This document shows, in pieces, positions 1 through 9,169 of a stretch of 64,000 nt of DNA. How positions within the stretch are numbered: the first letter of the stretch is position 1; each line of letters starts with the position of its first letter. A model generated the notes under the pieces. That model worked only from the letters and a program-made list of their open reading frames with translations. It was not told the origin of the DNA and did not search any database. The translations under genes and the position numbers were made by a program. The stretch covers positions 3,286,001-3,350,000 of the forward strand of contig OZ241346.1 in assembly GCA_965199875.1 (NCBI GenBank), read 5' to 3'. Source of the DNA: VXYL01 sp965199875. GTDB taxonomy: Bacteria; Pseudomonadota; Gammaproteobacteria; Pseudomonadales; Azotimanducaceae.

Positions 1-438
1 CGGCGGGCCGTCCGGCCAAGTGGTGCCGCCGCCCTCGTAGCTGTAGTCCACGGCGCCGCCGGCCCCGCGCAGCGTCACCCGCTCGCCATCCCAGCTGCCG
101 GCTTCGCAGCCGTTGTTCCACAGATGCAGCACCCAGCCGCTGAAGTTCTTGTCGCGACGGTTGTAGTAGATCACCGCTTCGTTCGGCCCCGGCACGTACT
201 TGGGCGCTGGCTTGTCGGGCACGATGCAGCGCCCGCCGACCGCCACCTCGGGCGGTTCGCACTGGGGCGCCGGCGGCGCGCCGCACTGGCCGTTGTCCAG
301 CACCACCTGATTGCCGGGGCAAGTGGCGAGCGGCGTCTGATCGCCACCCGGTCCGCCGCCGCAGGCGGCCAGCACGGCGCTGGCGAAGACAACCAAGGCG
401 ATGCCGCGCCGGTTGGCGGCTCGAACGGTTTGGCGCAT
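1..438 (-). CDS. Pullulanase-type lipoprotein, N-terminal part (runs off the window)
   Basis: Only the first 146 codons are inside the window. The N-terminus has two short basic patches, a hydrophobic stretch and a lipobox ending in L-A-A-C with Cys26, so the mature protein should be a lipid-anchored envelope protein. After a Cys/Pro-rich linker comes a stretch around residues 90-110 (N-R-R-D-K-N-F-S-G-W-V-L-H-L-W) that resembles the pullulanase-associated carbohydrate-binding domain (PUD/CBM41), which is usually followed by a GH13 alpha-1,6-glucosidase domain. The catalytic part would lie outside the window. It is divergent from a LacI-type regulator 125 bp away, which fits a sugar-inducible alpha-glucan locus. 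The assignment to pullulanase is inferred from this one domain. Confidence 0.7.
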   Translation of the reverse strand, partial: MRQTVRAANRRGIALVVFASAVLAACGGGPGGDQTPLATCPGNQVVLDNGQCGAPPAPQCEPPEVAVGGRCIVPDKPAPKYVPGPNEAVIYYNRRDKNFSGWVLHLWNNGCEAGSWDGERVTLRGAGGAVDYSYEGGGTTWPDGPP

Positions 439-508
439 CGGAGGACTCGCTAGAAGCGTCGCGCACGGTCTAACATAGGCCTTACGGAAGCCGCAACGAC
501 CGCGGCCA

Positions 509-526
509 TGAATACGATTGCATTCA
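509..526. promoter_or_regulatory. Candidate LacI-family operator
   Basis: An 18-bp imperfect palindrome with outer arms TGAAT and ATTCA; 14 of 18 positions match their own reverse complement. It lies in the divergent gap between the pullulanase-like gene and the LacI regulator. Size and even symmetry match operators of this regulator family; binding is inferred. Confidence 0.45.
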
Positions 527-563
527 CCGCGACCACGCCGCCGGCAGCGAGCGCCTAGCCGCC

Positions 564-1577
564 ATGCCGAGGATCACCTCGCTCGACATCGCCAGACTGG
601 CGGGCGTATCCCAGGCGACGGTTTCCCGGGCGCTGCGGGAAAGCCCGCTGGTGCGGCCCGACACCCGTCGCCGCGTACAGCGCATTGCCAAGGAGCACAA
701 CTACAGCGTCGACAGCGCGGCGCGCAATCTGCGTTCCGGGCAGAATTCCACCATCGCCATGCTGGTGCGCGAGGAATCCGGCATGGACAGCGCGATCAAC
801 CCGTTCTTCACCTCGCTCCTGGCGAGCGTCACTCGGGCGGCGGCGGAAAACGGCTATGACGTGCTGCTGTCCCTGCAACAGCTGAGCGAGGACTGGATCG
901 CCGACTACGAGACCAGCAACAAGGCCGCCGGCATCGTCCTGCTCGGCTACGGCGGCTACCGCGACTACATTCGCAGAATCGCACTGCTCGACGACGCCCA
1001 CGTGCTGACCTGGGGGCCGGTGGTCGCCGGACAGCCAGGACACTTCATCGGCTGCGACAATCGCCTCGGCGGCTATCTGGCCACCCGCCACCTGATCGGC
1101 CTCGGCCATCGCCGAATCGCCTTCGTCGGCGACACCTCGGACGACTGCCCGGAGTTCCAGGATCGCTACCGTGGCTATGCCGATGCCTTGGCGGAAGCGC
1201 GATTGGCGCCGTCCGACGGCTTGCTTGCGGCATCGCCGCCTTCCGCCCACGGCGGTGCCGCGGCGGCGCGGCAACTGCTGCGTGGCGGCTGCCCCTTCAG
1301 CGCCGTCTTCTGCGCCAGCGATCTGATCGCCCTCGGCGCCATGCGCACCTTGGAGCAGAGGCGCCTGCGGGTGCCGGCGAACGTCTCCGTAGTGGGCTTC
1401 GACGACCTTCCAGCCGTAGCCCACACGCGGCCGGCGCTGACGACGATTCGCCAGGACACGGCACTGGCCGGCACGGCCATCGTTTCCACCCTGCTGCGCC
1501 TGATCGCCGGCGAAGCCGCCGAATCGAGGCTGCTGGCGCCGACCTTGGTGGAGCGCGAATCGAGCGCCGCATGTTGA
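564..1577 (+). CDS. LacI-family transcriptional regulator
   Basis: 337 residues, the usual LacI length. The N-terminal helix-turn-helix is clear (A-R-L-A-G-V-S-Q-A-T-V-S-R-A-L, residues about 10-24), followed by the hinge and a periplasmic-binding-protein-like sensor domain (about 60-335) with the conserved S-V-V-G-F-D-D near residue 276. Such proteins repress sugar-use genes until a sugar or sugar phosphate binds. Its divergent neighbour is a pullulanase-like lipoprotein and a palindrome sits between them, so the likely regulon is alpha-glucan or maltodextrin use. The effector is not predictable. The start at 564 places the HTH at the very N-terminus, as normal. Confidence 0.9.
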   Translation: MPRITSLDIARLAGVSQATVSRALRESPLVRPDTRRRVQRIAKEHNYSVDSAARNLRSGQNSTIAMLVREESGMDSAINPFFTSLLASVTRAAAENGYDVLLSLQQLSEDWIADYETSNKAAGIVLLGYGGYRDYIRRIALLDDAHVLTWGPVVAGQPGHFIGCDNRLGGYLATRHLIGLGHRRIAFVGDTSDDCPEFQDRYRGYADALAEARLAPSDGLLAASPPSAHGGAAAARQLLRGGCPFSAVFCASDLIALGAMRTLEQRRLRVPANVSVVGFDDLPAVAHTRPALTTIRQDTALAGTAIVSTLLRLIAGEAAESRLLAPTLVERESSAAC

Positions 1578-1679
1578 GTGCCTTGCGTCCGGGTGGAGGC
1601 GCGGCAGCATGCGCCGGCCCGTCTTCGTCTGCGTCTATAATCGTGGCAAATGTCCTGCGGCCGCCTTGGGAAATCCGCC

Positions 1680-2333
1680 ATGCGAATAGCACGGTTCGTT
1701 GCGATCCTCTTCGTCCTCGCAGGAGTTCGGGCGGCAGTGGCGGACGGGAGCGAGGCCGCCAGTCCGCGGTCCGACGCCTCGGCCAAGCCGCAGGCGGACG
1801 AAGAGATGATCGTCACCGGGCGGGCGCCGGCGAAGAACCGCGTGCCGCCGATGGAGTATCTGATGCAGGTGTACGACGCTCGGCGGCAAGGGGCGCACCT
1901 GTACAAGCGCGGACGCTACGCCGAGGCGTTTCCGTATCTTCTGGTCGCCGCCAAGCGCGGCTTCAAGTTCGCCCAGGCGCGGGTGGGCTTTCTCTACCAG
2001 CAGGGGCTCGGCACGCCGCAGAACCCGGAGGCCGCCATCGCCTGGCTCGGCGTCGCCGCTCGCGGCAACACCATGCCGGAGATACGCAATCACTTCAACG
2101 CGCTGTGGGCGAAGATCCCGGAGACCTACCGGCCACAGCTGGAGGCCGTCATCGACGTCTACGACAGCAAGTTCGGCGCCAAGGCCAACCGCGTTGCCTG
2201 CGACACCAGCCACAAGTCCGGCACCTTCGTAAAGCGCCTGACCTGCCGCTTCATGGACGAGCACCTGTACAGCGACACGGGCGAGACGATCGGCGAAGTC
2301 ACCGCCACCGAGGTGGCGCTGGTCGGCAACTAG
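1680..2333 (+). CDS. Secreted Sel1-repeat protein
   Basis: 217 residues from the ATG at 1680; this start opens directly into a signal peptide (about residues 1-23), whereas the in-frame start 30 bases upstream would put hydrophilic residues before it. The mature part begins with an acidic stretch and E-E-M-I-V-T-G, resembling the plug start of TonB receptors but without a barrel. Residues about 70-130 form one or two Sel1/TPR-like helical repeats (A-x-x-x-Y-Q-Q-G-L-G-T-P-Q-N pattern). A Cys pair occurs in the C-terminal part. Role unknown; Sel1 proteins mediate protein-protein contacts. It ends 12 bases before the CRTAC1 gene and may be co-transcribed with it. Confidence 0.7.
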   Translation: MRIARFVAILFVLAGVRAAVADGSEAASPRSDASAKPQADEEMIVTGRAPAKNRVPPMEYLMQVYDARRQGAHLYKRGRYAEAFPYLLVAAKRGFKFAQARVGFLYQQGLGTPQNPEAAIAWLGVAARGNTMPEIRNHFNALWAKIPETYRPQLEAVIDVYDSKFGAKANRVACDTSHKSGTFVKRLTCRFMDEHLYSDTGETIGEVTATEVALVGN

Positions 2334-2345
2334 CCGTCGACCGGC

Positions 2346-4004
2346 GTGCGGTTCGCCGCCTGTTGCAACGGCCTTGTTTTCGCGGCTGTGGCCGGCGCGG
2401 CGGCCGCCGAGGTGCGCTTCGTCGATGCCGCGGCGACATCCGGGCTGCGCTTCGTCCACCAAAGCGGCATGGAAGGCCAGTTCTGGACCGTGGAGATCAC
2501 CGGCGCTGGCGCGGCCATTCTCGACGTCGACGGCGACGGACGCATGGACGTCTGGCTGGTTCAAGGCGGCCCGCTCGGCGACCGCGACGGCGAACGACCG
2601 AGCGATCGGTTGTTCCGCAACGTCGGCGCGCCTGGCGAACTGCGCTTCGAAGACGCCACCGCCACGGCCGGGGTGGACGCCACCGGCTACGGCATGGGCA
2701 TCGCTACGGGCGACATCGACAACGATGGCGATGTCGACGTCTTCCTGGCAAATTTCGGCGCCAATCAGCTGTGGCTGAACGTTGGCGACGGACGCTTTCG
2801 CGACGCCACCGCTGGCTCCGGCATCGCCGGCCAGCGCTGGTCGATCTCCGCCAGTTTCGCCGACATCGACGGCGACGGGCTGCTGGACCTCTACGTCGCC
2901 AACTATCTGGACTTCAGCATCGAGCGGCACAAGCCCTGCCGCCTGTACTCGTCGCGGCGCACCTACTGCGCCCCCGGCAACTATCCGCGAGCGGCGGATC
3001 GTCTGTACCGCAACCTAGGCGCCGGCCGTTTCCAGGACGTCAGCGCCGAGGCCGGCATCGGCGCCGTGGCCCGGGCCGGCATGGGCGTGGTCGCCGACGA
3101 CTTCGACGGCGACGGCCGAACGGACTTCTACGTCGCCAACGACGCCGACGAGAATCTGCTCTGGCTGAACCGGGGCGGCCGCTTCGTCGACGAGGCGCCG
3201 CTGTCGGGCTCGGCGGTCAACGCCTACGGCATTGCGGAAGCGAGCATGGGCGTGGCGGCGGCGGACTTCGATCAGGACGACGACGTCGACTTGTTCATGA
3301 CCCACGACGTCAAGGAGAGCAACACGCTGTTCGTCAACGACGGCGAGGGCTGGTTTCAGGACCGCACCAGCAGCGCCGGCCTCGCCGCTGGCAGCATGGC
3401 CTACACCGGCTTCGGCACCGGCTGGCTGGATGCCGACAACGACGGCGATCTGGACCTGTTCGCCGCCAACGGCGCGGTGAGCATCGTCGAGCGGCAGCGC
3501 GACGACGGCCTGCAACCGCCCCTGCGCCAGTTCAATCAGCTTTGGCTGAACGACGGCCGCCGCTATCGACGCGCGGAAGGAGGGCCTGCTTTCGCGCTGC
3601 ACGACGCCAGCCGAGGCGCGGCCTTCGGCGACCTTGACGACGACGGCGACATCGACATCGTGGTCGCCAGCAACCACGGGCCGGCGCGCTTGTACCGCAA
3701 CGATTCGACACCCGCGCACTGGCTGGGCGTGACGCTGGCCAACGCCAAGGGCAGCGCCATCGGCAGCATCGCGCGACTGGAAGATGCCAGCAGCCGCAAC
3801 GGCGAACCTTCCCCGCGCATACGCAAACTGCGCGTGCGCACGGACGGCAGCTACGCCTCTGCGCACGATCCGCGGCTGCTGTTCGGCTTGGGCGGCAGTT
3901 CTGCGCCGCGCACCGTCCAAGTGCGCTGGCCCGACGGCGTCGAACAACGCTTCGGGCCCTTGGCCACGGGTCGATACCATGTACTGCGCCGGGGAGCGCC
4001 GTGA
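2346..4004 (+). CDS. CRTAC1-family FG-GAP/VCBS repeat protein with UnbV/ASPIC C-terminus
   Basis: 552 residues from a GTG start, with a signal peptide (about 1-20). It carries at least seven Asp-rich calcium-loop repeats of FG-GAP/VCBS type (for example D-V-D-G-D-G-R-M-D-V-W, D-I-D-N-D-G-D-V-D-V-F, D-F-D-Q-D-D-D-V-D-L-F), expected to form a beta-propeller. The C-terminus has the ASPIC/UnbV signature (V-R-W-P-D-G-V-E-Q-R-F). It is exported and probably acts in the periplasm or at the cell surface; the biochemical role of the bacterial family is unclear. The stop overlaps the start of the following TPR gene by 4 bases, so the two are translationally coupled. A second such pair lies opposite at 5983-9131. 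Confidence 0.88.
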   Translation: MRFAACCNGLVFAAVAGAAAAEVRFVDAAATSGLRFVHQSGMEGQFWTVEITGAGAAILDVDGDGRMDVWLVQGGPLGDRDGERPSDRLFRNVGAPGELRFEDATATAGVDATGYGMGIATGDIDNDGDVDVFLANFGANQLWLNVGDGRFRDATAGSGIAGQRWSISASFADIDGDGLLDLYVANYLDFSIERHKPCRLYSSRRTYCAPGNYPRAADRLYRNLGAGRFQDVSAEAGIGAVARAGMGVVADDFDGDGRTDFYVANDADENLLWLNRGGRFVDEAPLSGSAVNAYGIAEASMGVAAADFDQDDDVDLFMTHDVKESNTLFVNDGEGWFQDRTSSAGLAAGSMAYTGFGTGWLDADNDGDLDLFAANGAVSIVERQRDDGLQPPLRQFNQLWLNDGRRYRRAEGGPAFALHDASRGAAFGDLDDDGDIDIVVASNHGPARLYRNDSTPAHWLGVTLANAKGSAIGSIARLEDASSRNGEPSPRIRKLRVRTDGSYASAHDPRLLFGLGGSSAPRTVQVRWPDGVEQRFGPLATGRYHVLRRGAP

Positions 4005-5656
4005 CGAGAGGGCGCGATTCCGTCTCGTTCGGGGGTTGCGGCCGCGCCAGAGCCGTCTTCGCTGTCGCCGTGTTCTTCGCTGCTCCAATCGGATTTGCCG
4101 CGGCAACATCCACCGAAACCCAAGCGGTGCCGGAAGGCACGTCCGCCACCGTTATCGAAACGCTGCGCCAAGCCAAAGAAACGCTGCAGCAAAGCCTGCC
4201 GAACCTGCCCTCGGCGGAAGGTCGCGCCGATGCCTGGGGCAGTCTGGCCATGCTCTACCACGCCCAGGACATGCTCGACGAAGCCGAACGGGCCTATCGC
4301 CAGTCCCTGACCGAGGCGTCGAAGGTGCGCTGGCGCTATCTGCTGGCGGTGACGCTGACGGACCGGGGCAACACCCCCGAGGCAATCGGCGAATATCGAC
4401 GTCTGCTGGCGGACACCGAAGGCGAGCACCCGCTTGCTTCCTATCGGCTTGGATTGCTGCTGTTGCTGGAAGGCGACCACCAAGCCGCGCAGGCGGCGCT
4501 GCAAGACGCGCGCCAGCACATGCCGGAAACCGCCGCCGTGCTGGCCGCCCTCGCCGATGCCGCCGTCGCCGGGGGAGACTGGAAGGCGGCGTTGCCGCTG
4601 TTGGAGCAGGCCGCGGAACTGGCACCCACCGCCGGCCGCATCGCCTACAAGCTGGCCCTCGCGCACCGGCAGCTGGGCAACTTGGAAAAAGCCAGACGCT
4701 GGCTGTCGCGGCGCAACGCCACGGCGGCGCCGGTGGACGACCCGCTGCTGCTGGAAGTCGCCGAGCGCAGCCTGAGCCCCAAGTTCTTCATCAAGGCCGG
4801 CGAGCGGGCGTGGCTGCGCGGCGAACGCGAGGATGCGCTGGCCGCTTGGCGCAACGCGGCAGAGCTGGCACCGGACGACGCCAATGCTGGCCTGGTCTAC
4901 GCCCATGCCCTTGGCCAGCTGGGCGAGCACGCCGCCGCAGCCCGGGAAGCCCGCCGGGTTCTGGCCAAGCATCCCAACTCCGCGCGTGGCTGGTACGTTC
5001 TGGCGCTGCAGCTGCGCCACGACGCGGGACTCGACGAGGCCATCGACGCGGCGGAGCGTTCGCTTCGCCTGATGGCGCAGGGTAGCGAGGCCGATGCCAC
5101 CGAGCAGCCGTTCGGCGACGAAGGCCGGGGCGACGCGACGGCTCGCACCCTCTTGGCAGCGCTGTGGATGCGCACCAAGCGCTTCGACCGCGCAGCCGAG
5201 GAATACCGAACGCTGGCGGATCGCCATCCCGAGGCGGCCTACTACCGCTATTGGCTGGGCATTGCCAACCTGGGTGCCGGCGACTGCGCTGGCGGGCGCA
5301 AGGCGCTTGTGCAGGCGCTTCGGCTGCAAGGCAATTGGGGGCAGGCGCACATTGCGCTGGCCCGCGCCGATGCGCTGTGCGGCAGCGACGCGCTGCGCCA
5401 GGGCGCTTGGCAACGGGCCAAGGGGCTATTGGCAGCTCAAGACAACGTCGATACGCGCCTTACTTTGGCGTTCGCGGAACTGGGGCTGGGCCGCTTCGAC
5501 CAAGCGCGCCGCTTGGCCACTGCCGAGCAACCCCACGCCGACGCGGCGCTCATCCTTGATGCGCTGGCGGCCGAGGCGGTTCCGCTGACGCCCTTCGCCA
5601 GCACTTCCACTTGGTGGCTGCCGGAAGAAGCGCAGCCAGCGGTGCAACCTCGCTAA
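4001..5656 (+). CDS. Exported TPR-repeat protein coupled to CRTAC1 gene
   Basis: 551 residues starting at a GTG that overlaps the stop of the CRTAC1 gene (GTGA). The first about 33 residues form a signal peptide ending near A-A-A-T. The rest is a near-continuous array of 34-residue tetratricopeptide repeats with the usual Trp/Leu/Gly/Tyr/Ala/Pro positions (for example A-W-G-S-L-A-M-L-Y-H-A-Q-D-M, residues about 75-90). It probably scaffolds an envelope complex with the CRTAC1 product. No catalytic motif is seen. Confidence 0.82.
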   Translation: MTRGRDSVSFGGCGRARAVFAVAVFFAAPIGFAAATSTETQAVPEGTSATVIETLRQAKETLQQSLPNLPSAEGRADAWGSLAMLYHAQDMLDEAERAYRQSLTEASKVRWRYLLAVTLTDRGNTPEAIGEYRRLLADTEGEHPLASYRLGLLLLLEGDHQAAQAALQDARQHMPETAAVLAALADAAVAGGDWKAALPLLEQAAELAPTAGRIAYKLALAHRQLGNLEKARRWLSRRNATAAPVDDPLLLEVAERSLSPKFFIKAGERAWLRGEREDALAAWRNAAELAPDDANAGLVYAHALGQLGEHAAAAREARRVLAKHPNSARGWYVLALQLRHDAGLDEAIDAAERSLRLMAQGSEADATEQPFGDEGRGDATARTLLAALWMRTKRFDRAAEEYRTLADRHPEAAYYRYWLGIANLGAGDCAGGRKALVQALRLQGNWGQAHIALARADALCGSDALRQGAWQRAKGLLAAQDNVDTRLTLAFAELGLGRFDQARRLATAEQPHADAALILDALAAEAVPLTPFASTSTWWLPEEAQPAVQPR

Positions 5657-5706
5657 CCCAAGGCATGTGGCTTGCGAGCAAAGGCCGCGCAAGCCACAGC
5701 CCCGGG

Positions 5707-5910
5707 CTATACAGCGTGAAGCCGACGATTGAGCCAACGGAACGCCACTACGGTCACGTAGAGGTTCGCGGCAACGAAAATCGGGCCGAACACGATCACT
5801 GTCGCCAGCGTTTCAGGAAACAGCAGGCCCACTGCTCCAACCGCGAACGAAGCTGCGCTTCCGGCCATGACGGCCAGCCAAAATGCCAGCAACAACCGTA
5901 CTCCACGCAT
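5707..5910 (-). CDS. Small two-helix membrane protein
   Basis: 67 residues from the ATG at 5910, chosen because an AAGG ribosome-binding site sits about 6 bases upstream; a longer in-frame version starting at 5973 would add a hydrophilic tail. Two hydrophobic segments are visible (about residues 4-26 and 32-54), followed by a basic tail (R-W-L-N-R-R-L). It fits a small inner-membrane protein of unknown role. It lies at the convergent junction of the two CRTAC1-TPR cassettes. Confidence 0.55.
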   Translation of the reverse strand: MRGVRLLLAFWLAVMAGSAASFAVGAVGLLFPETLATVIVFGPIFVAANLYVTVVAFRWLNRRLHAV

Positions 5911-5982
5911 TCCGTTACCTTTGCTATTCGTCGTCGTTGGGGCAGTTCTAGGCCGACCAGTCCTCGAAGTCAAGCAGCCGCG

Positions 5983-7695
5983 CTACCGCGCAGGCCGTTG
6001 GCCGGTGCCTTCGCGCAGAGTGACCGTCTGGCCGCTGGCGAAGTCGCCGAACGACTCGACCGTGCCCGACACCCAGCGCACCTGCACGTCGCCAACACCT
6101 GTTGCGGCGCCCAGGCCGAAGTGCGGGCGCGGATCGCTGGAGGCAAGGTAGCTGCCTTCCGGGTTCACTTCCCGGCTGCGGCGCTCGCCGTCGACCATCG
6201 CCGAAACGACGGCGCCGTAGGCGTCGATGCCGCCACCGGCAAGCAGCCGAAATCGAATCCAGTTGCCGCGATCGGGAACGCGATTCAACAGCAGATAGGG
6301 GCTGGCGTCTCGATTGGCCACCAAGAGGTCTAGGCCGCCGTCGTTGTCGACGTCGCCGACCGCCACGGCGCGGCTGGTGTGGACCAGCGGCGCAGCGACT
6401 CCGCCGCCGGGCAGTTCCTCGAATCGGCCATCGGCGGTGCCGCGAAAGAGCACGTTGGGCTGGGCGTAGGCATCCTGGCGCGGTTTCGGCGCCTCGCCCG
6501 GCGCAACGCGCCCATTGGCCTGATACAGGTCCAGATGGCCGTCGTTGTCGAAGTCCGCTAGCACCACCCCGAACCGGGTGTAGCGGCGGCTGGTGGTGCT
6601 CAAGCCGACGGACACCGTGGCGTCCTCGAACCACTCGCCGGCGTTGCGAAAGAACGAGTCCGTCTGGCCGCGCAGGTTCACTACCAGGAGGTCGGCGTCG
6701 CCGTCGGCGTCGACGTCGCCCGTCGCCACGCCCATGCCGGCCTTGGCGACGCCGTTCTCGTCCACGGCGCAGCCGCGGAACGCGGCTTCCTCCAGGAAAC
6801 GAAAGTCCCCCGTGTTCATCCACAGCTGGTTGACCGTCATGTCGTTGGCGACGAACAGGTCGATGCGCCCGTCGCCGTTGAAGTCCGCGGCCGTGGCGCC
6901 AAGGCCGTTGCCGAAGGCGAGGCCAAGACCGGCCGCGGCGGTCACGTCGGTGAAGGTGCCGTCGCCGTCGTTGCGGAACAGCTTGTCCTGTGCCGGGGCG
7001 TTGTAGTTCTGCGGCGGACAGTAGGTGATCACGCCATCCTGATAGCACTCCATCTCCACCGCCACGCGCCAGCGAACGTAGTTGACGACGAACAGGTCCA
7101 GATCGCCGTCGGCGTCAATGTCCGAAAAGACCGCCGCGGTGCCCAAGCCCGGGTCGGCGACCCCCGCTTGCGCGGCGACGTTCTCGAAACGGCCTTCGCC
7201 GTCGTTGCGCAGCAGCGCATTGGCGTCGCTGTTGGTGACGTAGAGGTCGATGTCGCCGTCGCCGTCGTAGTCGCCGGCCGCGGCGCCGAGGCCGTAGCCC
7301 CGGTCTTCGGCACCCGAGCCCTGCGCTGCCCGGAAGCGGCCTGCGCCATCGTTGACGTAGAGCCGGTTGCCGTGTTCCGTGCTCGAGTGCAAGCTGCCGC
7401 CCTGCACTAGGTAGGCGTCCAAGTCGCCGTCGTCGTCGATGTCGGCCAGCACGGCGCCGCCGTTGACGGCCTCCGGCAGCAGGTGTACGCCGTCATGGCC
7501 GGTGCGATGCAGGAAGTCGATGCCCCGGTCTGCGGCTTGCTCCTCGAACCAGGGCTCTGCGCCGGCGGACGCATTGGAGGCAGTGGGATGCGAGCAACCC
7601 GCCAGCGGGAACGCCGCCGCAAACAACCACAGCGGGCGCCAGGACCAGCGCACCGCCGGCCCGGCCGAACAAGGACGGAAGACGCGGCGCTTCAC
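5983..7695 (-). CDS. CRTAC1-family FG-GAP/VCBS lipoprotein with UnbV/ASPIC C-terminus
   Basis: 570 residues from the GTG at 7695, which overlaps the stop of the upstream TPR gene by four bases; the frame is open further upstream only because of GC bias. The N-terminus has a hydrophobic stretch and lipobox L-A-G-C, so the protein should be membrane-anchored. At least seven Asp-rich FG-GAP/VCBS loops follow (D-Y-D-G-D-G-D-I-D-L-Y, D-F-D-N-D-G-H-L-D-L-Y and others), then an ASPIC/UnbV-type C-terminus (V-R-W-V-S-G-T-V-E-S-F). It is a paralogue of the gene at 2346, but anchored instead of freely exported. It sits downstream of a TPR lipoprotein, a secreted protein and a TonB receptor, suggesting one transport-linked unit. 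Confidence 0.86.
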   Translation of the reverse strand: MKRRVFRPCSAGPAVRWSWRPLWLFAAAFPLAGCSHPTASNASAGAEPWFEEQAADRGIDFLHRTGHDGVHLLPEAVNGGAVLADIDDDGDLDAYLVQGGSLHSSTEHGNRLYVNDGAGRFRAAQGSGAEDRGYGLGAAAGDYDGDGDIDLYVTNSDANALLRNDGEGRFENVAAQAGVADPGLGTAAVFSDIDADGDLDLFVVNYVRWRVAVEMECYQDGVITYCPPQNYNAPAQDKLFRNDGDGTFTDVTAAAGLGLAFGNGLGATAADFNGDGRIDLFVANDMTVNQLWMNTGDFRFLEEAAFRGCAVDENGVAKAGMGVATGDVDADGDADLLVVNLRGQTDSFFRNAGEWFEDATVSVGLSTTSRRYTRFGVVLADFDNDGHLDLYQANGRVAPGEAPKPRQDAYAQPNVLFRGTADGRFEELPGGGVAAPLVHTSRAVAVGDVDNDGGLDLLVANRDASPYLLLNRVPDRGNWIRFRLLAGGGIDAYGAVVSAMVDGERRSREVNPEGSYLASSDPRPHFGLGAATGVGDVQVRWVSGTVESFGDFASGQTVTLREGTGQRPAR

Positions 7696-9131
7696 GACCG
7701 GTCGACGCCGGCGGCCGCGTGAAGCGCCGCCACGCGGCGCCTGGCAGCGGCCGTTTCCGCTCGATGCGTGTCCAGCCGCTCCGCCCAGTCGAGTGCGTCG
7801 TCGGCTTCTGCGAAGCGCCCCGCTTCGGCCAGGCTGCGCGCCAAGCGTACGTACGCCGTGGTCAAGGACGGATCGCGCTCGGCGGCGTCCTGGAAGTGGG
7901 CGATCGACTGCGCCCAGCGTCCTCGCGCTCCTTCGATCATGCCGCTGGCCTCGGCAAGCTGCGCGGCGTTTCGAGCGCCGTGCTCGATGGCGGCGGCAAA
8001 CGCAGCCAGCGCGTCGTCCGGGCGATCCTGTCCGGCGCGCAGGTGGCCAAGCTCCTCGAAGGCGGCGGAGTCCGCAGGATTCAAGCGCAGCGCCTGCTGC
8101 AAGTGCCGTTCCGCAGCCGGCACGTCGCCAGTGCGCCGGTAGAGGCGAGCCAGGTTGAAGTGGAAGTGGCGGTCCTCCGGGTGTCTGTCGATCCCTTGGC
8201 GCATGACTTCCAGGGCGCGTTCCAGGTCGCCCATGTTCATGTAGGCGCGCCCGAGGCTGCCGAGCAGCGCGGCATCGTCCTCGTGGCGCGCCAGCCAAGG
8301 TTCCAGCATCTTCAACGCCTCTTCGTTCCGCCCCGAGCGCAGCAGCTTTTGCGCATGCACCAGCTGGCCGCGATAGCCGACGATGTAGGCGGTCTTTTCG
8401 CTCTGCGCGGGATCGCGCCACTGCAGCGGCGTCGCCGACCGGCCGCGCGCAAAGGCGATGCGAGCGTCTTCTGCTCGGCCCAGCTGCCGGTAGGCGCGCC
8501 CCAGCATGCGATAGAGGTGGGGGTGCCCCAAGGCCGCGTTGGCCGGTTCCAGCAACGCCGCCGCTCGCTGCGGTTCGCCGCGCCGCGACGCCACCTGCGC
8601 GAGGCCAGCCACCGCCGGCGAACCCGCGCCCAGCTGGTCGGCGCGCCGGTAGGCGCGTTCCGCTTCGTCGAGGTGGCCTTCGTCGAGCAGCCAGGCGCCG
8701 CGCCACAGCCACGCGGGGACGTACTCCGGGTCGATGGCGAGCGCCCGGTCGAGAGACGCGAGCGCCGCGTCGAGGCTGCCCTTCTTGGCCAACAGCAACG
8801 CCGCGAAGTAGGGGTAGGAAAAGTCGTCAGGGGCCAGCGCTTGAGCTTGGGCGTAGCTGGCAAGGGCGGCGTCCGGGAAGCCGTTGACTTCGTAGGCCAT
8901 GGCCAGTCGGCCACGCATCGACGACGAGCGGGGGGCGGCTCTGGCAGTGGCAAGGAAACGCTGCAACTGTTCGGCAACGTCGGCCTCCGCCTGGCTCGTG
9001 TCCACGGCGACGGGCGCGTCGATCGCGGGGGCCGTCGCTTCGCCGCAGCCCGCCGTCAGCGCGTAGAGCGCAAGCAGAGTCGAAGCGCTGGCGCAATGGA
9101 CGAAGCACCGGCCCGTCGCAGCCCAAGGCAT
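7692..9131 (-). CDS. TPR-repeat lipoprotein
   Basis: 479 residues from the ATG at 9131. This start gives a clean lipoprotein signal (hydrophobic stretch ending L-T-A-G-C); the upstream in-frame extension is Arg-rich and probably not coding. The mature protein is an array of tetratricopeptide repeats from about residue 50 to the end. Its stop overlaps the GTG of the CRTAC1 lipoprotein gene (4 bases), the same coupling as in the cassette at 2346-5656 but in the reverse gene order. Probably an outer-membrane-anchored scaffold partner of the CRTAC1 protein. Confidence 0.82.
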   Translation of the reverse strand: MPWAATGRCFVHCASASTLLALYALTAGCGEATAPAIDAPVAVDTSQAEADVAEQLQRFLATARAAPRSSSMRGRLAMAYEVNGFPDAALASYAQAQALAPDDFSYPYFAALLLAKKGSLDAALASLDRALAIDPEYVPAWLWRGAWLLDEGHLDEAERAYRRADQLGAGSPAVAGLAQVASRRGEPQRAAALLEPANAALGHPHLYRMLGRAYRQLGRAEDARIAFARGRSATPLQWRDPAQSEKTAYIVGYRGQLVHAQKLLRSGRNEEALKMLEPWLARHEDDAALLGSLGRAYMNMGDLERALEVMRQGIDRHPEDRHFHFNLARLYRRTGDVPAAERHLQQALRLNPADSAAFEELGHLRAGQDRPDDALAAFAAAIEHGARNAAQLAEASGMIEGARGRWAQSIAHFQDAAERDPSLTTAYVRLARSLAEAGRFAEADDALDWAERLDTHRAETAAARRRVAALHAAAGVDRS

Positions 9132-9169
9132 TGGGCCGACACGCGCCCGTTGGCGGTCGAACACTGCCT

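Noticed and set aside
1571..3637. Long plus-strand frame over the Sel1-type and CRTAC1 genes
   Set aside because: Arg-rich sequence without domain; the overlapping frames carry clear FG-GAP repeats and a signal peptide.
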